Shown in pieces: positions 13,026 to 22,045 of a DNA stretch of 64,000 bases. Position numbers and translations under genes: made by a program. The notes beneath the pieces are model-generated. The model was given only the letters and a program-made list of their open reading frames with translations. It did not search any database and was not told the DNA's origin. Each line of letters opens with the position of its first letter. The first letter of the stretch is position 1. Origin of the DNA: Schizochytrium sp. TIO01 (taxonomy: Eukaryota; Sar; Bigyra; Thraustochytrida; Thraustochytriidae); contig SMSO01000035.1 of the NCBI GenBank assembly GCA_004764695.1, positions 4,035,040-4,099,039 of the forward strand. The letters are read 5' to 3'.

Positions 13026-14730
13026 ATGATGCGCTCAAGGATGTCAAGTAGAAACGCTGGGAATAGAAACTACTCCTTTAGCTATAATAAATCTACAGCT
13101 GTATTTGTTTTTGCCTTGTTCGCGTTTATCTTCACTTGGCTGTCATGGTCCTGGACACCGCGGCGGTCAGGCGACATAAATACTGCTTCTGTATTCTCAG
13201 AGCTGAAGACTGCTGGAGGACAGCACATTGAGCACTCATTCAAGAGAGAAAGAAGCCAAGAGAGCTCCACAAACCTTCAAAGGGGGAACGCACAGCAGTT
13301 CGAGGAGCCGCGTCATGTAGTTTTCATCATTGCAGATGATTGGCGCGGTGTGCCAGTGCCGGGAGTCAAAATGCCACGCGTTGATGAACTACGTGCTCGT
13401 GGTGTATCCTTTGAGGCCGCTTACACACCATACCCACTATGTAATCCATCACGAGCTTCGATTCTTTCCGGACGCAGCCCCATGAGTACAGGTATATTTG
13501 ACTTGGACTCACGTGTTGATCAGAATGGGCTTAATGGTGTTCCATCACTTCCTGCGTTTTTAAAACGCCATGGGTATCGAACAATATCATCAGGGAAGGT
13601 GTATCACGGGGAGACCGACGCAAATGTGTGGAATGAAGTTGCCTCACCTTCTATAGTTCGACCTTTTGCTGATAGTCTCTGTTCACGAGGCTCGTATCAT
13701 CGAGGAGAGAGTGCACCAGTCCGCCTGCCAGGACCGGATGGCAAAGTTGAAGCAATTTTGGAGGATATCATGTGCAAAGTATTTGATGTAAATCGAACTC
13801 ACGATATGCAAATTGCATATGCAGCTGTTCGCGCTCTACGAGAGCATACAACGAAGTACCAGAACATCCCTTGTTTTCTTGCGGTCGGTTTCGTGAGTAC
13901 TCACTTACCATGGAAAACCGCAAGACCTTATTGGGAAGAGACTACAGGACCTAGATTTGACCTTGATGTTCCAAGGGCTTGGCAAACTCCAGATCCAGAG
14001 GATGACAAGCTTGCATTTGAGACTAGTCGTGTAAGAGGGAAAGATTTCACTTTTCGTAATGTTGCCGATGCAAAACGCCAAGCGTTCCGGTTCGGGTACA
14101 GAGCTGCAATTGCGCAGCTTGATGCAGCCATCGGGATAATTATCGATGCTGTACAAGACCTAGGTATTGCTGATCATACGTTGATTGTTGTAACTGCAGA
14201 TCATGGCTTTGCTTTAGGCGAAGATGGACACTATGGAAAACGTAGTTTGAACGAGATAAGCACACGTGTACCCTTGGTGGTTCGGAGTCCGTGGGCTGGA
14301 AGCGGAGCCCCTTGGACTACAACTCCTGGAACTACCTTACAAAGATGCGGTTTCCACGCTAGGTCTCTACAAAAGTATCGCAGATATCACTGGTTTAGGG
14401 GGCGAGGTACCAAATGGTATTGAAGGTGAAGTATGGTGGGAAAGTAAGCATGCAACCTCGCAAGTTGTACGCTGCATAGAAGCTATCTGTCCGAATGATT
14501 TGTCACCTCTTTCAGAACACGTTCAAGAGCTTGGTATAAGCCTTCGCTCATATTCTTCACAGCGCTGGGTTCGATGGGTTCCAATAGAGGCCTCTGCTGC
14601 GTCGATAACCTCCATCGATTGTAAAAACTCTCGTACAGAAGCATTTAGAATTTTTGCAAATGGTCAACAGAAGCACACCAGTACTTCCTCCCTTGCTGAT
14701 TGGGCTTGTATACTGAGAAAAGGTCAGTAA
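13026..14730 (+). CDS. IDS: Iduronate-2-sulfatase-like type I sulfatase, membrane-anchored, one frame break
   Basis: Formylglycine-dependent sulfatase most like iduronate-2-sulfatase, which removes 2-O-sulfate from glycosaminoglycans in lysosomes. The substrate here is unknown. An uncleaved-looking hydrophobic segment at residues 24-42, behind a basic N-terminus, suggests a type II anchor with the catalytic domain in the lumen or outside. Metal-binding IIADDWRG lies near 101-108. The active-site motif C-N-P-S-R begins at Cys139, the residue converted to formylglycine, and TADHGFALGEDGHYGK near 390 supplies metal and sulfate ligands. After RVPLVVRSPW the frame shifts by +1, most simply one extra C in CCCC 14308-14311. 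The reading then continues as LELPYKDAVSTLGLYKSIAD to the stop. Joined length is about 567 residues (human IDS 550). Substrate assignment is less certain than the family. Confidence 0.8.
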
Positions 14731-15133
14731 GACTCTTGCAGGAACACTTTCTAGTTGTACTATAAAAATAGATTGTGTCTCTTTATGGTTTGTTTATTTG
14801 ATGGAAAGAGAAAAGCTAATTTACAAGTATTTAATAACCTCTCTGATTGGAGTCCTGCAAGAGATGTAGCTTCAGTCTTTTATTTCTTGTTTCTCCCACC
14901 TACATGACGACATGCATGCAACCGATCAAGTGTCTGCTAGCGAGAGGGAAGTTGGTGAGGTGAAAAAGGATATATCCATAGGATGGGCTCACATAACTTA
15001 ATTTGTTTATTTGGGTTTAATTTTGAAGGACAAAAATGGCAACCTACGAAGGAGGGCAAGAAATCGAGAGGTCTTGATAACAAGATCTGTTGTTCTGACA
15101 TGTGCTCATAATTGCATCTGATAAGGCAAAATG
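14731..15133. other. Convergent 3' spacer
   Basis: Lies between the 3' ends of the sulfatase and the TMEM135-like gene. AT-rich; no ORF or repeat stands out. It presumably holds both 3' untranslated regions. Confidence 0.5.
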
Positions 15134-16735
15134 TTATGGTGTCATAGGGTAGCTACCATTAAGAGAAAGCACACTGCGATCACGCGGCATGGAGCGCTGC
15201 TCTGCTGATGATGTGATACTGGCCCCGCCATCAGTGTCCTCATCCGATGCAGTAAATTCTACTAAATCAGACGCGTAACCACCACGGCGAGGGAGAAAGC
15301 GATCAAGTAATTTGACAACAAGGGGTGAAAGGCAGTTAGGTTGGTTCTCATAAGACCACATGACAGCGGCCATAGCGCTGCAAAAGAGCAGAACCTCTCC
15401 TTGAGGCACGCGGAATGCGAGCTGGTGATCGTAAAGGATCATATATAGGCTATCCACAGCGCGAGGGAAAGCATAGAGAGCTAGCTCTGAGCGGCGACTC
15501 TTGCGCTCGATGAGAATTGCCATAGAGCTGATAACGCCGGCCAAGTAGTACCAAAGTTTATGATCTTTGATCTTGCGGGGCTCAATGAGCGCGCGTTGAA
15601 GGCAGATGACGCCCATATAGCTGCTACAGAATACCGACAAGAACGCCGTGGACTGCAAGGCGCTTTGAATGCTGCGAACCACAACGCCGCCTGGTCCCCG
15701 AACAAAGTTTGAGAATCGCAATACGATAGAAGGGATAAGTGCGAGTGTGAGATAGACGGGGAAGATGCGTTTTGAGGTCCCAATGAAGGCTGTAAGCGTT
15801 TGTTTAATGGGAGAGCTTGTTTGTGGGTGTAGCGCCCTAGACGGAATAAGTCTGGGCATATCTGAGGTTAAGAATTTTTGAGTGGCTGCAAGCGCTTCGT
15901 CGCCTCCTTTCGCTTTGACGTACTCGAGCACTTGCGGCAGGTTGATGGCTTTTCCTCTGCAATTATCGCGTACCGCTTGTAAGATGACCTCATCAATGGG
16001 GCCTTGGCGCACGATAAACTTGTAGTAGCTGTTTGGCAGCGTCTCTGGCCTCATCACGTACGCATACATTACCTGCGCCGACGAGATGATGAAGAGCAAT
16101 GCATCTCCATGAGCCCAGTCGCTACCCCAAAAGTGCCAGTACCCCTTGAGTTTCGCAAAGTTATACGCCAATTGTGCCATCCGAGCCGACATATACAGCG
16201 CCAATGTTCTATGCCAGGATTTGTCCATGAAGCATAGCGACACCCCAGCCAGGAATCCTGCGATCGCGCTCCTCCATTGCGCCGCGACGCGCTCCTTAAA
16301 ATAGTGCGCAAGTCCATGCGTCACGGCTCTGTACGTGCCAGAAAAGCATCCCAGAAACAGTCCCATGCGCACTGCCTCCACGCGGAACTTGAGGCTTCCT
16401 TCTCCAAGAAACTTGTCCAGCGACTTCAGCTCACCGGGTCTCTGTGCCAGAGCCCTCGCAAACCTCAGCAGCAGTGCTACTCCCGCACGGATGTTGTACG
16501 CGAGCAGAAAGTTCGTCAGGCCTGTCTTCAGCGCCTTACTCTCCACGAGACATACATGCGCCGCCTCAATAACTCGAGCCACTAATGCTGATTGTGCTGC
16601 GCTTCGACGCCCTTCAGACCTGCCGTGCTTGGGTCCAACTTCGCCGCGAGGGCCACTCGAGCTGGATTGGCCAACAGCAGGACCAGACGCCCGCGTTTGC
16701 TGGGCAGACTTGGGAGACGCTTGCGGAGGAGCCAT
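15134..16735 (-). CDS. TMEM135: TMEM135-like multi-pass membrane protein
   Basis: Resembles TMEM135, a multi-pass protein of peroxisomes and mitochondria linked in animals to lipid handling and mitochondrial fission. The start is ATG 16735. The frame is open a further ~190 bases upstream but contains no ATG before a stop at 16925-16927. The product has 533 residues (human 458). A Ser/Pro/Ala-rich N-terminus precedes a basic region and several hydrophobic helices, for example AGVALLLRFARALAQ, AIAGFLAGVSLCFMD and LLFIISSAQVMYAYVM. The TMEM135 hallmarks are RAGVALLLR and, in the C-terminal repeat, LYMILYDHQLAF and LLFCSAMAAVMWSYE. The tail (about 495-533) is acidic and Ser-rich and probably cytosolic. 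Function is inferred from the family. Confidence 0.75.
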   Translation of the reverse strand: MAPPQASPKSAQQTRASGPAVGQSSSSGPRGEVGPKHGRSEGRRSAAQSALVARVIEAAHVCLVESKALKTGLTNFLLAYNIRAGVALLLRFARALAQRPGELKSLDKFLGEGSLKFRVEAVRMGLFLGCFSGTYRAVTHGLAHYFKERVAAQWRSAIAGFLAGVSLCFMDKSWHRTLALYMSARMAQLAYNFAKLKGYWHFWGSDWAHGDALLFIISSAQVMYAYVMRPETLPNSYYKFIVRQGPIDEVILQAVRDNCRGKAINLPQVLEYVKAKGGDEALAATQKFLTSDMPRLIPSRALHPQTSSPIKQTLTAFIGTSKRIFPVYLTLALIPSIVLRFSNFVRGPGGVVVRSIQSALQSTAFLSVFCSSYMGVICLQRALIEPRKIKDHKLWYYLAGVISSMAILIERKSRRSELALYAFPRAVDSLYMILYDHQLAFRVPQGEVLLFCSAMAAVMWSYENQPNCLSPLVVKLLDRFLPRRGGYASDLVEFTASDEDTDGGASITSSAEQRSMPRDRSVLSLNGSYPMTP

Positions 16736-17881
16736 CGCGGATTGCGTCTTCAGGTCCAGGCGCAGGCTAGCAAAGTTCTTGGGCGGAGCGCAAGTGGGCT
16801 GCGAGCAGCAATCGGGAACTGCTGCGCGAACGGGAGGAATTGCGAGCACTGCATTTGTCGATTGATTTCTATTCCCTTCCTTTCTTATGACGTAGGTACT
16901 GCTACCGTTACTGCTATGTGACCACTAGTAAGCAGGTAGGTACATACAGATCGACGACAGCTTGCATCTCCGGTCGCCGCAAACCTTTCGCTCAAGGATC
17001 TCCACCGGGTCCCTGCCTGCCTCGGCACCTGCCTGCGTGCCTTCCTTCGATCCTGCCTTCTCGTCCGGCGTCGGTTCGCGCGATCCCATGCCTCGCGAAC
17101 CTCAACCGATTGCAGAATTTGGAGGCATTTATCTGCTGCGCCATAGCAACACAAAACAAAGGCGGCGATTCTTGAGTTTTCCTGCACCGTTATGCAAAAC
17201 GACCACACCGGCTGACCAGAGTTCACGCGAAGGCCTTCGACCTCCTCGGGAAGTCGTGGAGAGCTCCAAGCGCCCCAACCTCGAGGCGGATCGCGCTCGA
17301 GCACCGCCAAAGAACTCACTCCAAAGGAAGAGTTGAAATGGACTCAACTCATTGAAAGCCATCGCCTCAAGAGCGGAAGGGGCCCTAGCTCTTCTAGGCT
17401 ACTCTTACCCACGGCGGGTTCCTATCCACGGCCTAGGCACTACTAGCGCGGCACTTGTCTTTCATTTGGGTTCTTGCATTTGGGTTCTTGCATTTGGGTT
17501 CTTGCATTTGGGGTTCTGTGCAAGACAGGGATCGCTCGCGATGGGCTAGTTCTTCGTTGACCCGCGGTTCCCATTGGCACTGAGCTCGCTCAGGCTGCTC
17601 GCGCTGGGGTGCACGAAGGTGCTTGCAGCCGCTCAGCAGAGATTACTTGGGAAATACCCGAATGCGACAGGGCTGGGATTGGTGGTGTCGATTCACGGGT
17701 ACCTCCACAAACTAAGAGAGCTCGCGAGATCGAGGATGCAGACGTTCTTGTACTCTTGGCTGAGGACCTACCTACCTGTCCATGAAACTGGTAAACGAAT
17801 TGGCCTCGTCATAGAGGCCTATGTAAGGATAAGGGAGGCCATATTCGTAGAAACTGGAGCAAATCTCAGCCTGCACTATGT
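16736..17881. other. Spacer with tandem repeat and coding-like debris
   Basis: Upstream of the TMEM135-like gene. It contains the 15-bp repeat at 17463-17517 and an open + frame at 17574-17885 that has no ATG start. Parts of that frame look protein-like (GKRIGLVIEAYVRIREAIF) but match no family I know. It abuts the ASH2 relic and may be more of the same decayed locus. Confidence 0.4.
17463..17517. repeat. Tandem repeat, 15-bp unit, about 3.5 copies
   Basis: Unit CATTTGGGTTCTTG(C) repeated head to tail. The last copy differs by one extra G. No coding frame is conserved across it. Confidence 0.85.
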
Positions 17882-18745
17882 ATAGGCTTCTCACCAAGAC
17901 AAGGCGACGAAGAAGAAGATGGTGATGATGATAATGATGATGGTCCCACAAGACGCCGGGGTGGGAGTCGAAAAGATCCTTCTGCTCAGATTGTGTTTGG
18001 CGGTGACCTGCGGCCGATGACGGAGGAAAGGATCACCTTCTCGAGGTCAGATTGTGCGAATAAGCTAACGCTGGGCAGTGACGGAACTATGGTGACTGGA
18101 CACAAAGGACTTAGGTCATGCCGTGCGAATTATGGCGTCATGAGCGGCCACTGGTTTTGCGAAATGCGCGTGAAAAAGATGGCAGTATCTGAGGATGTGA
18201 AGATTGCTGGACATGTGCGACTTGGCTGGATGCAGTACACATCGCCGATTGAGGCATCGGTGGGATTCCATAAGAGTGGGTATGGATACCGCGATGTGGA
18301 TGGCTCAAAAGTGAATGAAGCCTACGCGAGCCGTATGGAAAGTCAGGTTTTGGCAAGGGTGATGTAATTGGAATGGAGATTAAGGTTGACGACCAAGATT
18401 CGTTCGTTCATTCGATTTTATAAAAATGGAGAGAACCACAGTATCACCTTTCAAGGCATGGCGAGTGATAAGGTAGGGTTCTTCGCAACAGCCTCATTCT
18501 ATTAGACGTCGTGTGTGAAGTTTAACCCTGGTCCAGCGTTTTCATTTTCGCTACCTACAGGAAGTCAACCCTTGAGCGAGCTTGCTGCAGTTCGCCAGCA
18601 AGCGGGTTCAGAAGCGGCGGCAGCGGCTGCTGCTGTGGCTGCGGACAGAGAAGGTAAATCAGCAGCTGCAACAGCAGCTTTAACATTAGCAGTTGAAGCA
18701 GTCGAAAAAGATGAAGAGGCAGCGGCGGGAGAGGACTCAAACTGA
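17882..18745 (+). pseudogene. ASH2: Decayed ASH2-like SPRY domain gene
   Basis: ASH2 is a core subunit of SET1/MLL histone H3K4 methyltransferase complexes; its SPRY domain binds RbBP5. An acidic-basic linker (about 17903-17980) leads into a SPRY reading: RANYGVMSGHWFCEMRV, HVRLGWMQYTSPIEASVGF, YGKSGFGKGDVIGMEI, FIRFYKNGENHSITF, CVKFNPGPAFSF. The order and spacing match the ASH2L SPRY domain. The frame is lost near 18333 (one base missing before TATGGA), restored near 18400 (one base extra), and then hits an in-frame TAG at 18503-18505. The C-terminal tail is Ala-rich. The PHD/winged-helix half is not visible. Three lesions within about 170 bases make this a relic, a very poor sequence stretch, or both; a full ASH2 gene may exist elsewhere. 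Confidence 0.7.
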
Positions 18746-18922
18746 AGATTAGCAAGAGAAAGTCTATTCCGTGTATTAAAAAACAACGATCGATCGATTG
18801 ATTGATGAGTCGGATATACTGATCGAGACAGTTGATGGACCGCATTGGTATTTGGATCTAAACGAATACTATATTAAAAAAAACAAAAAAAACAAGAAAT
18901 ACGACACGGAAAATCGCGATAA

Positions 18923-19309
18923 ATGGCGTCGATTTATAGCGCGGAGAATATCTCTAGAGACGACGGAGATAACTTTAACACTTATCTATCGATGTACTAT
19001 ATTGGTGGTACATACTTTGGTCCTTATGAACTTTACAAGAGGAGGAACACTTTTAATACTATTTTGACGAATAGTATCCATAAAGACTCCTTTGGAAAAT
19101 ATTCAATCTCTTCGATGGTCCTCAATGGAAGTGACCCAGCTTATAATGAATCATTCTTAGAGCTAATGAAATTAGTCTCCGAGGGTTGGGAAAAATGTAA
19201 AATCAACATCGATGAACAATTAATGCAAAGTGTTTTAAGCTTTACACACAAAGACATGTATGTTCTTTTGACAAAGACTGATCTTGATGGGATGAATTAT
19301 GGTTACTAG
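18923..19309 (+). CDS. Unknown 128-residue protein, AT-rich gene
   Basis: Not recognised. ATG 18923 follows a very AT-rich leader with A-runs. The product starts MASIYSAENISRDDGDNF and contains YYIGGTYFGPYELYKRR and a helical region with VSEGWEKCKINIDEQLM. No membrane segment, signal peptide or Cys motif is seen. The codons favour A and T in third positions more than the housekeeping genes here. It converges on the next ORF with only 27 bases between stops, far tighter than is usual in this window. It sits directly beside the ASH2 relic. Origin from an inserted foreign (possibly viral) segment is a guess based on compactness and composition only. Confidence 0.5.
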   Translation: MASIYSAENISRDDGDNFNTYLSMYYIGGTYFGPYELYKRRNTFNTILTNSIHKDSFGKYSISSMVLNGSDPAYNESFLELMKLVSEGWEKCKINIDEQLMQSVLSFTHKDMYVLLTKTDLDGMNYGY

Positions 19310-19336
19310 ATCACACACAAGCCTAAACATCAAAGG

Positions 19337-19816
19337 TTACTTTCGATTCACAAACACATATGGTGCAAAAACAGCATAAATTTCCATCATGCGATCGAAT
19401 GTAATCAATTTATCCTTGTCATCGCGAGCTCTGGGATAGCCTTGTATTTGTTCCTTTTCGTTGATGGTTTTAAAAGATTCACGATAACTCATCATCCTTT
19501 TGTACATATCTTTATCTTTAACATTGGCTTGAGGAGTTCCTTTAATGTTAGACCCTCTCAGTAAAGCCATGAAATCAGGACCCAGTCCAAAGGGCTTGGG
19601 CTTCTTTATTCGTTCAAACTCGCATAAAAATTGAATGTCTGCGCTTAGTTCGTCTTCTTGACCCCCGTATATCTCAAGCAGCCTCTCTCGGGGTTCATTG
19701 TTGATAAATTCTAGAAGAAGATTTACAAACCTCTGGTACATTCTACTTGAAACCAGAATGCCGAACTCTTCGGCACGACGTCTATCTTCTAGTGTTTTCG
19801 ATAGTGATTCGAACAT
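19337..19816 (-). CDS. Unknown 159-residue helical protein, AT-rich gene
   Basis: Not recognised. ATG 19816. Predominantly helical and charged: MFESLSKTLEDRRRAEEF, RMYQRFVNLLLEFINNEP, then a Lys/Pro segment (ERIKKPKPFGLGPDF) and MYKRMMSYRESFKTI. The protein ends with DRMMEIYAVFAPYVFVNRK. No transmembrane segment or metal site is visible. It converges with the 18923-19309 ORF, and both share A/T-rich codon use and short flanks. The two probably arrived or are maintained together. The intact frames of 128 and 159 codons in an otherwise decayed zone suggest they are real or recent. Confidence 0.5.
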   Translation of the reverse strand: MFESLSKTLEDRRRAEEFGILVSSRMYQRFVNLLLEFINNEPRERLLEIYGGQEDELSADIQFLCEFERIKKPKPFGLGPDFMALLRGSNIKGTPQANVKDKDMYKRMMSYRESFKTINEKEQIQGYPRARDDKDKLITFDRMMEIYAVFAPYVFVNRK

Positions 19817-20045
19817 GATCTCCTTTTTCTATACATGAAACATTACAAATTGAACTAAGTCTCTTTTAACCTATATTTGACAGTATTTGTTTCATATACT
19901 TTTCCAAGGAGATGATTTTTTTTAAAGAATCATTTCATTGATGGGGTCTTAGCCCCTACTATAACATACAAGCTTTTCAAAGTTTGTAGATTAAATACTG
20001 AGAGAAAGATCTGATGAGCCAACAACTTACGCAGCGGCAGAGGGT
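19817..20045. other. AT-rich flank of the compact ORF pair
   Basis: Contains the presumed promoter of the minus-strand ORF and T-rich tracts. Composition changes to more balanced sequence near 20020, where the next relic begins. Confidence 0.35.
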
Positions 20046-20732
20046 CATAAAAGCGAGGCAGCGCTGCAAGTCCCCTCCGCTCGACCGGGGCACGCAGCAG
20101 CGTGGATGACGCTGTGCAGGACGAGGAACTTGACGAGCGCGATGCAACCAAGTTGAAGGCTGCTTATATCTATGCAGCACCGAGCTCTGAGTCGTGAGTG
20201 GATCAGCCAACTCCACTTTCGCATCGTGAATGGCGAGCCCAGCAAGACAAATCCTTACACCCACGCTCTCTATAGGGACTAAACTTTCGCGAGCAAGGGC
20301 TTTGCCAAAGTGAAATTCACCAAGTTCTGGGGAATGTTTCCAAGGGAGATTGCCAGAGAAAAACGCACGACATCGATGGATTCTTTGGTCCACAAATATG
20401 AGAATGCATGTAATGACGACCAACTACGATCAGTTGCAGTCTAAGAGGCGGCCTAGTTCTACCTCAAGTTTCTCAGAAAGCAGCCTTACGAGGGCTCTGA
20501 CTGCTCACTACTTGCACAAGTTCTTTTTGCGTGGCTCTTGCGTAAACATGCCCCATTCCCTGTTCGCATGAGGAGACCACAGATCTGCACTTTTGCTAAG
20601 CTAACTGGAGTTCTGAATCCTCAGACACAGGACGATGTGTTTACGGCTGCTGTCTACGAGGATTTTGAAGCTCTCTATAGCTTCTACCTGCGCATGCTTT
20701 TATGTGATACTTGGGCCAATAGTACTAATTAA
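20046..20732 (+). pseudogene. Unrecognised gene relic with three in-frame TAA/TAG
   Basis: Read on the plus strand this stretch looks like protein throughout but is interrupted. The first frame, with DDAVQDEELDERDATKLK, runs to near 20195. After a one-base step the next reads REWISQLHFRIVNGEPS, FTKFWGMFPREIAREKR, MDSLVHKYENACNDDQL, FYLKFLRKQPYEGSDC, LLAQVLFAWLLRKHAPF and VYEDFEALYSFYLRML, ending at TAA 20730-20732. In-frame stops lie at 20280 (TAA), 20442 (TAA) and 20454 (TAG). No family is recognised. The likeliest explanation is a pseudogene; each stop is one C-to-T change from a glutamine codon. Confidence 0.5.
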
Positions 20733-22045
20733 CGGAACTCTTACAACGCATGAGCATACCCCAATATTACACAACGAGAAAAAACTAGATCGCACACAAG
20801 GACATGCATATATATATAATGTGTATGTGTGTGTTGTTGTTTAGGTTGGTGGAAATGCCGAAGCATTTGCCACTCACGAGACTAACAGCAACGGTGTTGT
20901 TGTGCATCTTTGCAAGAAACACAGGGTTAAATATCCCATTGGCAATTAAGCTGACACGAGTACGTACGTGGCGGAGGGTCGCAAAACATTCCTCTGGCCA
21001 AGACGATACTAAAAGCCAAAAAAAATCGACTCAATAAGTAAAAAATAATCGTACGACGCTGGATTTTTCCACAACACTAGTTAGCCTTTAAGAAAAAAAA
21101 AAAAACTAAAATGCAAATTTCGAACTTTGGCCACAAAAACTAGTTAGCTAACAAATTTCTTTGGTTGCTTATTTTTTTGGTGGGGGATGGGGTTCGGGGA
21201 AGACCTTGAGGACAGATATGTATGTATATGATGGAACTCAGGTCACTAGACCAAGTACAAATTATCGTATACCGTATATTTTTTCCCGTTTTCACCAATG
21301 GCTGTGATGAACTCTGAACATAAATATGACGACGGGAAAGAAGGAAAAGAAGAAGAAGAACGAGACTCTACCTTTGATTTGACCTATACAATGGTAGTGA
21401 CGCGCAAGTGGATTTGGGAAATGAGGCTTCGATATAGTCAAACACGCTACCAAAATAGCCAATGCCGGGGTGTTTGTTAAATGAGCTCATAATGCATCTA
21501 GAATTGCAATTGGGACAAATGGGGCTTGGGGGATTTTATCGGGATAATGCTACGTCTATTGCTCCATTATACGCCAAAGATCAATACTTGAAAGAGCTTC
21601 GTGCCAAATATTGTTTGATTACTTAGTTAGAATGTTTGTGGCCTCAATATCCGTCCCCATATTTTAAAGATGTTTCTCCATTAGTCTAAAAAAAAAGATG
21701 TATTCATTTAATCAGACCAAACAATTCATACACCGCCAAGGCATAGCTCGTCGAATTTTTGTTGCAAGTTCTCACTGACACCCAGGGAGTTCTCGTGTTG
21801 ACGTTTCAGCTATTCGTATATCGTAGGAGCCCTCATTGAGATATCGAACTAATACCGTGCACGATAAATTGTTAGATCTTCTGGAACGGTGGTTCGCTGC
21901 TGTTCTCTGAGGTAAGTAAAACAGGCGAACCGGAGCGAAGGATCATCGCCGTTGAGGAGAAGAAAAGGCAATCAAAGAGAGAGAGAGAGAGAGATTGTGC
22001 AGCAGAACGAGAGCGAAGCTTGCCGAGAGCTTGCGCGGAGAAACC
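20733..22045. other. Spacer with scattered coding-like fragments, upstream of PSMA6
   Basis: Mostly AT-rich with A- and T-runs (for example 21092-21104). A stretch at about 21480-21660 reads YAKDQYLKELRAKYCLIT, then TAG 21624-21626, then LECLWPQYPSPYFKDV, like another relic. A GA repeat lies at 21976-21994, about 50 bases before the PSMA6 start and probably in its leader. Confidence 0.35.
21976..21994. repeat. GA dinucleotide repeat in the PSMA6 leader
   Basis: Nine GA units directly upstream of the PSMA6 start region. GA tracts near starts can be promoter elements; no specific factor can be named from sequence alone. Confidence 0.8.

Noticed and set aside
16335-16865. Plus-strand ORFs of 102-176 codons over the TMEM135-like N-terminus
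   Set aside because: Ser/Arg-rich shadow of a GC-rich region; the minus strand has the family match.
20046-20732. Genome-wide reassignment of TAA/TAG to glutamine
   Set aside because: PSMA6, PSMD1, SPAG1 and importin-5 end at TAG or TAA exactly where their families end, so these are normal stops in this genome.
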